Below, in pieces: positions 51,860-60,531 of a DNA stretch of 64,000 nt. The DNA comes from Solimonas sp. SE-A11 (GTDB taxonomy: Bacteria; Pseudomonadota; Gammaproteobacteria; Nevskiales; Nevskiaceae): contig NZ_JAUASX010000001.1 of the NCBI RefSeq assembly GCF_030345715.1, positions 248,001 through 312,000 on the forward strand, in the 5' to 3' direction. The position numbers were made by a program, and so were the translations under genes. The first letter of the stretch is position 1, and the number at the start of each line of letters is the position of its first letter. The notes beneath the pieces were generated by a model. The model did not search any database, was not told the origin of the DNA, and saw nothing but the letters and a program-made list of their open reading frames with translations.

Positions 51860-53005
51860 ATGTTCGAGCGATTCCGCGGAGCCGGTACGGTCCTGGCCGG
51901 TTCCCTTGCCCTGTTGCTGGCCGCTTGCGGCGGCGGGGGCGGTGGCGGCAGCAGTGGTGGCGGTGGTGGTGGTGACGGTGCGGCCAAGTCCTGCTCCGAG
52001 AGCTTCAGCGCCGACAAGGCCGCAGCCGATGCCGGTGCCTGCCAGCCGACCTACAACGCCCAGTGCGACTCGCTGAATCTCCGCGTGCCGATCAACGCGA
52101 TGAATCCCACGCCCTGCACCAAGGATGGCGCGGATGGCGGCGTCACCTACCAGACCCTGAAGGTTGGCGATACCGAGTACGTGCTGGTCACGCCGCCTAC
52201 CGGCGGAAAGAAGGGCCTGTACATTGCCCTGCACTGGCGCAGTGGCAACGGCGCCACCATGATCAACAACATGCGCCTGTCGGAGCTGGCCAAAGCCCGC
52301 GACATCACCATCGCGGCACCGACCTCCCCGTACGTGCTGCTGGGCGGCGGCGGCGTCGGCTTCGTCCGCGAGTGGGACTTCGCCGGTGCGGCCGACGCGA
52401 TTTCCGCAGTCATCAACGATGCCAAGATCCAGGCCAAGCTGAACGCCAACGTGACGGTCGTCGTGGCCGGCGTTTCGTCCGGCGCGGCCGGCGCCACCCG
52501 CTTCCTCTGCGAGCGCGGCAACGAGATGAACGGCATCCTGCTGGTAGCCTCCGGCACGATCAGCTCCGAGTCGACGGCGGGTTGCCTCTCCGCAGCGGCG
52601 GCTTCCAAGGCCGATATCGGCGCCAAGGCGGCGGTCTCGACCCCGGTGGTGCTGGTGGAAGGCGTGGACGATCCGGCCTACGACACCACCGTGGCCCGCT
52701 ACGGCCAGTTCAAGACCATCAACGGCTGCAGCGCTGCGGCTGAGGCCAACAAGACCGTCAAGCTGAACGACCAGGTCGATATCGCCTACAACACGACCTG
52801 CAGCTCCACCGACGGCGCGGCCCTGGTCACGGTCAAGGACAGCGGCCACAACTGGCCGGGCATGGATCGTCCGATCCCGCCCAACCCGCTGACCGATGCG
52901 CTGTCGCTGCTGGGCACCAGCACCGCGATGAGCATCTTCGGCAAAGTCTCGTTCTCCTTCGACGCGACCCTCCAGGGCTACGACCTGGTGCGTTCGCTGG
53001 ATTGA
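51860..53005 (+). CDS. Poly(3-hydroxybutyrate) depolymerase/esterase-like lipoprotein
   Basis: A 381-residue lipoprotein: lipobox LLAAC, then a Gly/Ser-rich tether of about 20 residues. The alpha/beta-hydrolase domain resembles the LpqC/PHB depolymerase/feruloyl esterase group: KKGLYIALHWRSGNG, the nucleophile elbow VAGVSSGAAG (GXSXG), an acid region around VEGVDDPAYD and the His in DSGHNWPGM. Many Cys residues suggest disulfides and export. Substrate unknown. GGGAGA precedes the ATG and a strong terminator follows. Confidence 0.8.
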   Translation: MFERFRGAGTVLAGSLALLLAACGGGGGGGSSGGGGGGDGAAKSCSESFSADKAAADAGACQPTYNAQCDSLNLRVPINAMNPTPCTKDGADGGVTYQTLKVGDTEYVLVTPPTGGKKGLYIALHWRSGNGATMINNMRLSELAKARDITIAAPTSPYVLLGGGGVGFVREWDFAGAADAISAVINDAKIQAKLNANVTVVVAGVSSGAAGATRFLCERGNEMNGILLVASGTISSESTAGCLSAAAASKADIGAKAAVSTPVVLVEGVDDPAYDTTVARYGQFKTINGCSAAAEANKTVKLNDQVDIAYNTTCSSTDGAALVTVKDSGHNWPGMDRPIPPNPLTDALSLLGTSTAMSIFGKVSFSFDATLQGYDLVRSLD

Positions 53006-53020
53006 TGCATCGAGAGGTAC

Positions 53021-53053
53021 AAAAAAACCGCGGCCTCGTGCCGCGGTTTTTTT
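53021..53053. terminator. Bidirectional terminator after the esterase lipoprotein
   Basis: Stem AAACCGCGGC/GCCGCGGTTT with loop CTCGT, flanked by runs of seven A and seven T, between convergent genes. Confidence 0.9.
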
Positions 53054-53103
53054 GGCCTTGTGGAATGCAGGCGCGGGGGTGACCTGCCCTGCGTCCTGCC
53101 CGC

Positions 53104-53571
53104 TCAGCGCTTGGGTTTGAGCATGGTGCCGCTGCACTCCGGGGCGCCGCAGCGGCAGGCCCAGAGGGCCTTCATCCTCGCGGTCTGGCGTACGGGCAGG
53201 CTGATGCCGTAGTCGTAAGTCAGCTCCTCACCCGGGGCGATCTCGCGCAGGGTCTCGATCAGGATGCGGTCCTTCTTCGGGTTGCCGTCGGCGCTCTCTT
53301 CCCATACGGCTTGGCAATTGGGTGCGCAGCTATGGTTGAGCCAGCGCGCTTCATTGCCGTCGACGTTGGCGTCGATGATGTAGCGCTCGTTGAGTGTGAA
53401 CAGGAAGGTGTGGCCGGTATCCACGCCGCCTTCATACAGGCGGTCTGCCTGTGCGTGCGTCATCAGGCGGCCCTGGTATTCGATGAGTTCAACGCCGGGG
53501 GCCAGCTTGCGGGCGGCGAAGACGCCGTTGCCATGGATGGGGGAGCGACGCGTGACGATCTTGCGGGACAT
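53104..53571 (-). CDS. SET-domain protein-lysine methyltransferase
   Basis: A 155-residue compact SET-domain protein. The N-terminal SPIHGNGVFAARKLAPGVELIEYQG, the pseudoknot motif RWLNHSCAPNC and the GEELTYDYG motif with catalytic Tyr are all present. A post-SET zinc motif (CRCGAPECSG) follows, as in eukaryotic histone methyltransferases. The enzyme should transfer methyl from SAM to a lysine of some protein. ATG 53571 begins the domain; earlier starts add low-complexity residues. No substrate gene is adjacent, but the genome encodes an H1-like Lys-rich protein 30 kb away. Confidence 0.9.
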   Translation of the reverse strand: MSRKIVTRRSPIHGNGVFAARKLAPGVELIEYQGRLMTHAQADRLYEGGVDTGHTFLFTLNERYIIDANVDGNEARWLNHSCAPNCQAVWEESADGNPKKDRILIETLREIAPGEELTYDYGISLPVRQTARMKALWACRCGAPECSGTMLKPKR

Positions 53572-53803
53572 GCGGTCGTAACAGGTGAGGGGACTCGGCG
53601 GATTCTCCGCATGTAGCGTGCCAGTGCGATGACGGGCTGCCTGCGGGCTGCGCATTGTGGGCAAGTCCCGGGCCGGCGTCACCTCCAGGGTCGCGTTCAT
53701 GGACGGTTCAGTAGGCCACCACCATCCTGCGCTCACCGCTTGATCGCGGAACGGCGGCCCAGAAGAGGCCGGACGTCACCCCCGAATGACAGGAGTCACG
53801 AAC

Positions 53804-54364
53804 ATGAAAGCACTCACCCGAACCCGCCTGATGATCGCTGCCGGCGCCCTGGCGGCACTGCCCGGACTGGCCGCGGCCCACAATTACACCTACGTGGAAG
53901 GCGGTTTCCTGAACCGCGACTTCGACGGGTATGACGAATCCGGCTTCCGCATCGCCGGCTCCGGCGATATCCACAAGAACATCGCCCTGATCGGTGAATA
54001 CAACGATACCGACGATCTGGAGCAGCTCAGCCTGGGTGCGCTGTTCCACACGCCGCTGAACAACAGCGTGGATCTCACCGCCGGCGCCACCTATGAACGC
54101 TTCGAGTTCGGCTCGGCGGACGAGGACGGCTTCGGCCTGCGCGGCGGTGTGCGCTGGCAGAACGCCGATGGCCGCCTGGAGCTGTCGCCGGAAATCCGCT
54201 ACATCGACATCGACGGTTATGACGACACCTCGCTGCGCCTCACCGGCCTCTATGGCCTGACGCCGAAGGTCGACCTCGTGGCCGCGGTCCAGGGCGCGGG
54301 TGACGACGACCGCCTGGAAGCGGGCGTGCGCTACAACTTTGGCCCGCGCCTCACCGGTCGCTGA
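53804..54364 (+). CDS. YfaZ-like outer-membrane beta-barrel protein
   Basis: A 186-residue exported protein (signal peptide ending GLAAAHN). Amphipathic strands alternate through the sequence (YTYVEGGFLNRDF, LSLGALFHTPL, VDLTAGATYERFEF) and it ends with an aromatic barrel-type strand (EAGVRYNFG). It resembles YfaZ/short opacity-type barrels of unknown function. Many Asp residues lie in predicted turns. CAGGAG precedes ATG 53804 and a terminator follows. Confidence 0.72.
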   Translation: MKALTRTRLMIAAGALAALPGLAAAHNYTYVEGGFLNRDFDGYDESGFRIAGSGDIHKNIALIGEYNDTDDLEQLSLGALFHTPLNNSVDLTAGATYERFEFGSADEDGFGLRGGVRWQNADGRLELSPEIRYIDIDGYDDTSLRLTGLYGLTPKVDLVAAVQGAGDDDRLEAGVRYNFGPRLTGR

Positions 54365-54380
54365 GACCCTGCCTGGCGGC

Positions 54381-54414
54381 AAAAGGCGGCGCCCTTCGGG
54401 GCGTCGCCTTTTTT
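54381..54414 (+). terminator. Terminator after the beta-barrel gene
   Basis: Stem AAGGCGGCGCCC/GGGCGTCGCCTT (one wobble) with TTCG tetraloop and six T. Confidence 0.85.
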
Positions 54415-54561
54415 GTGCCCGGCCGCCGGGGCCGTGCCGCCTTCGGCGGACAGGCCTGTAGGACTTTTTCGCACGGCCCCATCCAGGGGCGGCGGGTATG
54501 CTCCGGGCGGGGTACCGGGCTGGGGAGCCCGTTCCAGAGCGAGACCAGGAGAGCCTGAAGA

Positions 54562-55806
54562 ATGAAAAGCAAAATGATCCTCGGCGCGTTGGCAATGCTG
54601 GCCATGACAGGTGCAGCGCAGGCGCAACAGGCTGCAGGCCCGCAGCCGATCCGCGGACTGGTGAGCCAGCTGATACCCGATCAGTACATCGTCGAACTGG
54701 CGCCGGCGGCGGCCCGCAGCGGCCCGCTGGCCCAGGTCGTCCAGGGCGTGGTGGGCAGTGTCGGCGGCGGCGAAGTCCGCCAGGTCTACAGCCATGCGCT
54801 GAAGGGCTTCAGCGTACGCCTGCCCCCCGCGGCGGCCGAGGCCCTGGCGCGCAACCCGCGCGTGCTGCGCATCGAGCAGGACCGCACGCTGTTCCTCACC
54901 GAGACGCAGTTCAGTCCGCCGTCCTATGGTCTGGATCGTATCGACCAGGTGAACCTGCCGCTGGATGGCCAGTACAGCTATCCGGCCAGCGCCGGGCAGA
55001 ACGTGCATGTCTACGTGATCGACACCGGCCTCAATGCCGCGCACACGGACTTCGCCAACCGCATCGGCACCGGCCGCAACTTCGCCGCCAACGGCAACGA
55101 GGGCCTGCTATGCACCCTGCTGGGCTTGGGCTGCCCGCCGACGGATCCGGTCAACACCACCGACTGCAACGGCCATGGCACGCACGTGGCTGGTACCGCC
55201 GTGGGCAGCAGCTTCGGCGTGGCCAAGCGCGCCACACTGCACCCGGTGCGCGTGTTCGGCTGCGGCCGCAGCACGGCGACCTCCACCATCATCGCGGGCG
55301 TGGACTGGGTGACGGCCAATCGCCAGTTGCCGGCCGTGGTCAACATGTCGCTGGGTGGCGGCGCGTCCGACCTGCTCGATACCGCGGTCAACAACCTGAT
55401 CGACTCCGGTGCCACCGTGGTCGTGGCGGCCGGCAATGAAACGGCCAACGCCTGCAATGGCTCGCCCAGCCGCGTGCCGCGCGCGATCACCATCGGTGCC
55501 ACCACCAATACCGATGAGCGTGCGTCCTATTCGAACTTCGGCGCCTGCGTCGATCTGTTCGCGCCGGGCTCCAACATCGTGTCGGCGGCCTACAACAACA
55601 ATGCCGGCTCCAGCAGCCTGAGCGGCACGTCCATGGCCAGCCCGCATGTGGCCGGCGCGGCGGCGCGCTATCTCAGCGTGAACAGCGGTGCCAGCCCGGC
55701 GGCCGTGGATGCGGCGCTCAAGGCTTCGGCCACCAGTGGCAAGGTAGGCAACCCGGGCAGCGGTTCGCCGAACCTGCTGCTGCGCCTCGATCCGTCCGCG
55801 TACTGA
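54562..55806 (+). CDS. Secreted S8-family (subtilisin/proteinase K-like) serine protease
   Basis: A 414-residue secreted protease. After the signal peptide (ALAMLAMTGAAQAQ) comes an I9-type propeptide (about residues 40-110, QYIVELAP to ALARNPRVLRIEQD) that acts as chaperone and inhibitor. The catalytic domain holds Asp in VYVIDTGLN, His in NGHGTHVAGT and Ser in SGTSMASPHVAG, with the oxyanion Asn in AAGNETAN. Cys pattern and length fit the proteinase K group. There is no C-terminal secretion domain. AGGAGAG precedes the ATG. Confidence 0.93.
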   Translation: MKSKMILGALAMLAMTGAAQAQQAAGPQPIRGLVSQLIPDQYIVELAPAAARSGPLAQVVQGVVGSVGGGEVRQVYSHALKGFSVRLPPAAAEALARNPRVLRIEQDRTLFLTETQFSPPSYGLDRIDQVNLPLDGQYSYPASAGQNVHVYVIDTGLNAAHTDFANRIGTGRNFAANGNEGLLCTLLGLGCPPTDPVNTTDCNGHGTHVAGTAVGSSFGVAKRATLHPVRVFGCGRSTATSTIIAGVDWVTANRQLPAVVNMSLGGGASDLLDTAVNNLIDSGATVVVAAGNETANACNGSPSRVPRAITIGATTNTDERASYSNFGACVDLFAPGSNIVSAAYNNNAGSSSLSGTSMASPHVAGAAARYLSVNSGASPAAVDAALKASATSGKVGNPGSGSPNLLLRLDPSAY

Positions 55807-55824
55807 GCGGCAGATCCTCCACTC

Positions 55825-55855
55825 GGCGGGCCCTGCGGGGCTCGCCTTCTTTTTG
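55825..55855 (+). terminator. Terminator after the S8 protease gene
   Basis: GGCGGGCCC/GGGCTCGCC-type stem with one wobble, followed by TTCTTTTT. Confidence 0.6.
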
Positions 55856-55863
55856 CCCGCGCT

Positions 55864-56322
55864 TCAGAAGACGCCGCAGGCCAGCCCGGCGGCCAGGGTC
55901 TGGCCGAGTTCGCGGCAGCGTGCCAGCGCCATCCCGTCGGGCTCGCCCTGTACGATCAGGGCCTCGGCCACGCGGGTCCAGCCATAGCCGGTGGCAATAC
56001 GCTCCAGCGCCCGCACGGCCCCCGCGCCGTCGTTGCCGGCGGACACGAACATGGCCCAGGGCAGACCCAGGGTCTTGCCCTCGGCCGGGTAGTAGGTGCG
56101 GTCGAGGAAGTCCTTCACCGCGCCGCTGAGATAGCCGAAGTTTTCCGGCGTGCCGATCAGCAAGCCCTCGGCCCACAGCAGGTCGTCCAGCCCTGCGTCG
56201 AAGGCGCGCAGCACCCGCAGTTCCACCTCGCCGGCAAACTCCGCGGCGCCCGCGCAGACGGCTTCCATCAGGCGGGCGGTACGGCCGCTCTGGCTGTGGT
56301 AGATCAGCAGCAGGCGCTTCAT
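55864..56322 (-). CDS. Flavodoxin-family protein (NAD(P)H-dependent oxidoreductase fold)
   Basis: A 152-residue flavodoxin-like protein. The N-terminal FMN phosphate loop is IYHSQSGRTARLM; GTPENFGYLSGAVKDFLDRTYY is the second flavin-contact region, as in WrbA-like proteins. Probably an FMN-dependent reductase or electron carrier. ATG 56322 overlaps the stop of the mutarotase gene, so the two are coupled, though no joint function is apparent. Confidence 0.85.
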   Translation of the reverse strand: MKRLLLIYHSQSGRTARLMEAVCAGAAEFAGEVELRVLRAFDAGLDDLLWAEGLLIGTPENFGYLSGAVKDFLDRTYYPAEGKTLGLPWAMFVSAGNDGAGAVRALERIATGYGWTRVAEALIVQGEPDGMALARCRELGQTLAAGLACGVF

Positions 56323-57158
56323 TCGGCCAGCAGGATCTGGGCGCCGCGCCAGCGCTGGCCGGGCTCCAGGCGTACCGGGTCGACGGTGGTGCCGGCCTCG
56401 ACGCAGAGCATCCGGCGCCAGTCGTCCGTCTGCATGTCCGGCAGCGTCGCGGTGAGCGCGGCGGCGGGGTTCCAGACCACGGTATCGGTGAAGCCCTCCT
56501 GGCGGATGCGCAGGCGCCGCGAAGGCTCCTCCATCAGGAGTTCGCCGGGCGCGTCGAAGTAGATGCGGTCGATCCACTCGCCGAGGACCAGTGGCTCCTC
56601 GTGTTGCACGTGGTGCTCGCGGTCGAGCACGGCATCCAGGTAGCGCCGGCCCCGCAGGCCGTGCAGGCGCGTTTGATGGATGTCGCCGACCTGCAGGTAG
56701 CTGTGCAGCGCTACGGTGAACTCGAATGCCGATGAGCCGGTATTGAGCGCCGACAGCGCCATCTGCAGCCGGTTGGCTTCGATGGACACGTCCAGTTGCA
56801 GCTCGAAGGCATGGGGCCACAGGGCCAGGGTCTGTGCCGATTCCCGCAGTCGCAGGCGGCAGTGCGAGTCCCGCTGCTCCACCGCCTCCCAGTTCTGTAC
56901 CCGCGCAAAGCCGTGCTTGGGCAGGGAGCCATGCCCCGAGAACTGGGGAAAGACCACCGGGACGCCGCCGCGTACCGAGACGCCGCTGCGGTACTCCGCC
57001 GCCGGGCTGAGGAACAGGCGGTTGTGCGGCTCCCCGGCGGGCGTCCAGGACAGCACATGTGCCCCGTACGGCAACACCTCCAGGCGAGCGCCATCGGCTC
57101 CCCGCAACCGCAAGGGCTGGAACGGATTGGAGGCGGGGGTGGGGGAAGCTTGGCTCAT
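56319..57158 (-). CDS. D-hexose-6-phosphate mutarotase (YeaD-like)
   Basis: A 279-residue aldose-1-epimerase-fold protein of the YeaD/glucose-6-phosphate 1-epimerase group, interconverting alpha and beta anomers of hexose 6-phosphates. Family segments: GAHVLSWTP, RGGVPVVFPQFS, KHGFARVQNWE with the first His, VALHSYLQVGD with the second, and MLCVEAGTTVDPV with the catalytic Glu. It diverges from the following hydrolase gene and overlaps the flavodoxin gene. Confidence 0.92.
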   Translation of the reverse strand: MSQASPTPASNPFQPLRLRGADGARLEVLPYGAHVLSWTPAGEPHNRLFLSPAAEYRSGVSVRGGVPVVFPQFSGHGSLPKHGFARVQNWEAVEQRDSHCRLRLRESAQTLALWPHAFELQLDVSIEANRLQMALSALNTGSSAFEFTVALHSYLQVGDIHQTRLHGLRGRRYLDAVLDREHHVQHEEPLVLGEWIDRIYFDAPGELLMEEPSRRLRIRQEGFTDTVVWNPAAALTATLPDMQTDDWRRMLCVEAGTTVDPVRLEPGQRWRGAQILLAE

Positions 57159-57245
57159 GGGCAGCGCGGACGGTCGGCGGGGTCAATCCAAGCATAGCCT
57201 GCCCGTGACAGAATCCCCCATTACCTTCAGAGGCGAGCCTGTTCC

Positions 57246-58157
57246 ATGCCGCACGTAAGGGCCAATGGCCTGCAGATCTGCTACGAAACCTTCGGCAATC
57301 CGTCCAACCCGGCGCTGCTGCTGATCATGGGCCTGGGCGCGCAGCTGGTGCACTGGCCCGACGCCTTCTGCGAGGCGCTGGCCGCCGGCGGCTATCACGT
57401 GATCCGCTTCGACAACCGCGACATCGGCCTGTCGGAAAAGCTCGATCACCTGGGCAAGCCCGACCTGCTGCGCAGCGGGCTGTTCTACACGCTGCGCCTG
57501 CCGCAGAAGTCGGCTTACCTGCTGGACGACATGGCCGAAGACGCGGTGGCGCTGCTCGATGCGCTGAAGATCAAGACCGCGCACGTGGTGGGACTGTCGA
57601 TGGGCGGCATGATCGCGCAGGTGCTCGGCTACAAGCATGCCAGCCGCGTGCGCAGCCTGACCCTGATCATGACCAGCAGCGGCAATCCCTGGCTCAAGAA
57701 GCCCTCGCTCCGTATCCAGATGCGCATGATGTCCAAGCCCAAGGCGCGTGATCGCGAGAGCCTGCTGCAGTTCGGCATGAACACCTGGCGCATGATCGGT
57801 AGCCCGGGCTATCCCTCACCCGAGCCGGAGCTGCGCGAGTACGTTGCCCGCGCGCTGGACCGCAACGTTCACCCGCAGGGCCTGGCACGGCAGATGGTGG
57901 CGATCATGGCTTCCGGCAGCCGCGTGAAGCAGCTGGCGCGCATCAAGGCGCCGACGCTGGTCATCCACGGCGACAAGGACCCGCTGGTGCCGGTGCCGGC
58001 GGCGCGGGACCTGAAGAAGCACATTCCGGGCTCGCAGCTCGAAATCATCCACGGCATGGGCCATGACCTGCCGTCGTCGCTGCTGCCCAAGCTGTCGCAC
58101 CTGATCCTGCATCACGCCAAGCACGCCGAGCGCGCGCACGGACGCCGCGCGGCGTAA
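57246..58157 (+). CDS. Alpha/beta-fold hydrolase
   Basis: A 303-residue cytoplasmic hydrolase. The nucleophile elbow is VGLSMGGMI (Ser near residue 119), acid in HGDKDPLVP, His in HGMGHDLP. It belongs to the large alpha/beta hydrolase group that also contains haloperoxidase-like and esterase-type enzymes; DNRDIGLSEKLD near residue 58 is typical of one frequently unannotated subfamily. The basic C terminus (HHAKHAERAHGRRAA) is unusual. Substrate unknown. Confidence 0.82.
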   Translation: MPHVRANGLQICYETFGNPSNPALLLIMGLGAQLVHWPDAFCEALAAGGYHVIRFDNRDIGLSEKLDHLGKPDLLRSGLFYTLRLPQKSAYLLDDMAEDAVALLDALKIKTAHVVGLSMGGMIAQVLGYKHASRVRSLTLIMTSSGNPWLKKPSLRIQMRMMSKPKARDRESLLQFGMNTWRMIGSPGYPSPEPELREYVARALDRNVHPQGLARQMVAIMASGSRVKQLARIKAPTLVIHGDKDPLVPVPAARDLKKHIPGSQLEIIHGMGHDLPSSLLPKLSHLILHHAKHAERAHGRRAA

Positions 58158-58194
58158 GCGGCTAGGGCCTATCATCAATTCCACGATCGCTGCG

Positions 58195-59373
58195 ATGACA
58201 GGCCCTAACAACTCACGCCGCCGCACCGTGATCGCCGTGGGCCTGGGCCAGTTGCTGGCCTGGGGCTCGAGCTACTACCTGCTGGCCACGCTGGCCCGGC
58301 CGATGGCCACGGCGCTGGGCCTGGCGCCCGCCACCGTGTACCTGATGTTCTCCGCCGCGTTGCTGCTGGCGGCGGCGCTGGGCCCGCTGGTGGGCGGCCT
58401 GATCGACCGGCAGGGCGGGCGCCGCGTGCTGCTGGCCTCCAACCTGGTGTTCGCCACGGCGCACCTGACCATGGCGACCGCCCAGGGCCCGCTGCAGCTA
58501 GCCCTGGGCTGGCTGCTGCTCGGCGCGGCCATGCCCATGGGTCTCTACGACGCCGCCTTCTCCACGCTGGTAAGCCTGTACCGCGGGGAGGCGCGCCGCT
58601 CCATCGTTGGCGTGACCCTGCTGGGCGGATTCTCCAGCACCGTGAGCTGGCCGCTGACCGCGGCGCTGGAGGCGCACTACGGCTGGCGCGTGGCCTGTGC
58701 CGTCTGGGCGCTGGCGCACCTGAGCATGGGCCTGGGCATCCATTACTGGATGGTGCCGCGGGTGGACCGCCCCCTGGAGATGCATCGCGCCGAGGCTCCG
58801 GCGCCCGCCGCAGGGCCGCCGGCGCTGACCATGTGGATACTTGCCGGTGCTTTCACCTGCTCCGGCCTGGTGTTCGCCGGCATGGCCACGCACCTGCCGC
58901 GCATCCTGGAGCGGATCGGCTGTACGCCCGCGATGGCGGTGGCGGCGGCATCGCTGTTCGGCGTCTCGCAGGTGGCGGGGCGCCTGGCCGAGGCCGGCTA
59001 TCTCAACCGCTTCCACCCCCTGGTGGCAGCGCGCATCTCCATGTCACTGCATCCCACGGGCGCGATGCTGGTCATGGCTTTCGGCGCGCCCTTTGCCGCC
59101 GTCTTCACGGTGCTGCACGGCATGGGCACCGGCCTGATGACGATCATCAAGGGCACCCTGCCGCTGGCGCTGTTCGGGCCCGCCGGCTTCGGGCGGCGCG
59201 CCGGCTGGCTGGAAGCCCCCTCGCGCGTGGCGCAGGCGGCGGCGCCACTGGCGTTCGGCATCGGGGTGGACCGGCTCGGCGGCCATGTGCTGTGGATCTC
59301 CGCCGGCATAGGCTTGACCGGATTGAGCGGGCTGCTGTGGCTACGACGCAGTGCCTCCGCCACGCAATACTGA
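58195..59373 (+). CDS. Major facilitator superfamily transporter
   Basis: A 392-residue protein with about twelve membrane helices. The inter-helix loop GGLIDRQGGRRVLLASN matches the MFS motif A. A hydrophilic middle loop follows TM6 (MVPRVDRPLEMHRAEAPAP). The family most resembles uncharacterised MFS exporters or monocarboxylate-type carriers; the substrate cannot be read from sequence. It starts 37 bases after the hydrolase, so the pair may be one transcript with the next gene. Confidence 0.85.
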   Translation: MTGPNNSRRRTVIAVGLGQLLAWGSSYYLLATLARPMATALGLAPATVYLMFSAALLLAAALGPLVGGLIDRQGGRRVLLASNLVFATAHLTMATAQGPLQLALGWLLLGAAMPMGLYDAAFSTLVSLYRGEARRSIVGVTLLGGFSSTVSWPLTAALEAHYGWRVACAVWALAHLSMGLGIHYWMVPRVDRPLEMHRAEAPAPAAGPPALTMWILAGAFTCSGLVFAGMATHLPRILERIGCTPAMAVAAASLFGVSQVAGRLAEAGYLNRFHPLVAARISMSLHPTGAMLVMAFGAPFAAVFTVLHGMGTGLMTIIKGTLPLALFGPAGFGRRAGWLEAPSRVAQAAAPLAFGIGVDRLGGHVLWISAGIGLTGLSGLLWLRRSASATQY

Positions 59374-59383
59374 GGAGCAAGAC

Positions 59384-60424
59384 ATGACCAAGAAGACCCA
59401 TCCCCTGGCCGAGGTGCTGCTTGAAGCCCACGTGCAGTTCACGCTGGAGCAGCTGGAGGGCGACGAACTGAAGGTGGTGGTGGCCGAGCTGCTCGACGAG
59501 GGCCTGGCCGACGCCGCCAAGCTCAAGCTGGCCGAGGCGGTGACCCGCAAGCAGATCAAGGACACCGCCCACACCTACGCCGCCAACCTGGAGCTGGGCA
59601 GCGGCATTCCCGAGCTGGTCGGCGAGATAGCGCGCGTCATCCACGCCCACCCGGCGCTGGACGACACCCGCCTGGGCGACCTGATGAGCGACCGCCAGTT
59701 CGAGGAGTTCACCGACCTGGTACTGGAGCAGAAGTCGGCACGCGAGGCCATCGTGCGCGGCGTGGTGGCCAGCCCGCTGTACGGCCGCATCGCCTCGGAA
59801 CTGTTGCTGAGTGGCATCCGCGGCTACCTGTCGCAAAGCTCGCTGGGCGAGAACATCCCCGGCGCGCGCTCAATGATGAAGCTGGGCAAGGCCGTGCTGA
59901 GCCGTGCCGCCTCCGTCTCCGGCCTGGACGAGACGGTGGAGGAAGGCCTGCGCCGCTACATCGCCAAGAGCGTCGGCAGTGCCTCGCAGCGTGCCGTGGA
60001 AATGCTGCTGGACGAGGAGGGCGACGAGATCCTGCGCGACGCCTCGCTGCGCGCCTGGAAGGAACTCAAGAACCTGCGCCTGGGCGAGCTGCGCCGCCAT
60101 ATCGACGAGCGCACGCTGGAAGAGATCTTCGTGGCGGGCTTCGAGTACTGGCGCGAGCTGCGCAAGGCGCCGATCTACACCAAGCTGATCGACGCCGGCA
60201 TTGATGCCTTCTTCGAGCGCTACGGCAAGGTCTCGCTCAAGGCACTGCTGGACGACCTGGGCATCGACCGCGACCTGATGCTGGCCGAGGCCATGCGCCA
60301 CGCGCCGCACGTGATCCAGGCGCTGAAGAAAAAGAAGATGCTGGAACCCACCGTGCGGCGCCTGCTGCAGCGCTTCTACAACTCCGGGGCCTTCGAGAAG
60401 GCGCTGGCTGCGCACGGCGGGTGA
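59384..60424 (+). CDS. Conserved alpha-helical protein, unclassified
   Basis: A 346-residue soluble protein with no signal peptide, membrane helix or catalytic motif that I recognise. It is predominantly helical and charged, with recognisable segments FTDLVLEQKSAREAIVRGVVA, LLDEEGDEILRDASLRAWKEL and FEYWRELRKAPIYTKLIDAG. TGAGGAGC precedes ATG 59384, which lies 10 bases after the MFS stop, so it is probably cotranscribed with it. Proteins of this type occur as hypothetical genes in other gammaproteobacteria. I cannot assign a function. Confidence 0.7.
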   Translation: MTKKTHPLAEVLLEAHVQFTLEQLEGDELKVVVAELLDEGLADAAKLKLAEAVTRKQIKDTAHTYAANLELGSGIPELVGEIARVIHAHPALDDTRLGDLMSDRQFEEFTDLVLEQKSAREAIVRGVVASPLYGRIASELLLSGIRGYLSQSSLGENIPGARSMMKLGKAVLSRAASVSGLDETVEEGLRRYIAKSVGSASQRAVEMLLDEEGDEILRDASLRAWKELKNLRLGELRRHIDERTLEEIFVAGFEYWRELRKAPIYTKLIDAGIDAFFERYGKVSLKALLDDLGIDRDLMLAEAMRHAPHVIQALKKKKMLEPTVRRLLQRFYNSGAFEKALAAHGG

Positions 60425-60430
60425 TCTGTT

Positions 60431-60459
60431 CGTAGGAGCGGCCAACGGCCGCTCCCACG
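60431..60459. repeat. REP-like palindrome, copy C (short)
   Basis: CGTAGGAGCGGCC (60431-60443) and GGCCGCTCCCACG (60447-60459) are reverse complements with one mismatch around AAC. It is the shortest of the three related elements and also lies between convergent genes. Confidence 0.75.
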
Positions 60460-60486
60460 ATTTGGTCGACGCTGCGAGGCTGAAAT

Positions 60487-60520
60487 GAAGAGGGCCGGCG
60501 AAAGCCGGCCCTCTTCGTTC
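60487..60520. terminator. Bidirectional hairpin terminator
   Basis: A perfect 13-bp stem GAAGAGGGCCGGC/GCCGGCCCTCTTC with a GAAA tetraloop between the helical-protein gene and the CAP gene. T-tracts are weak on both sides. Confidence 0.65.
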
Positions 60521-60531
60521 TCGACGTATCC

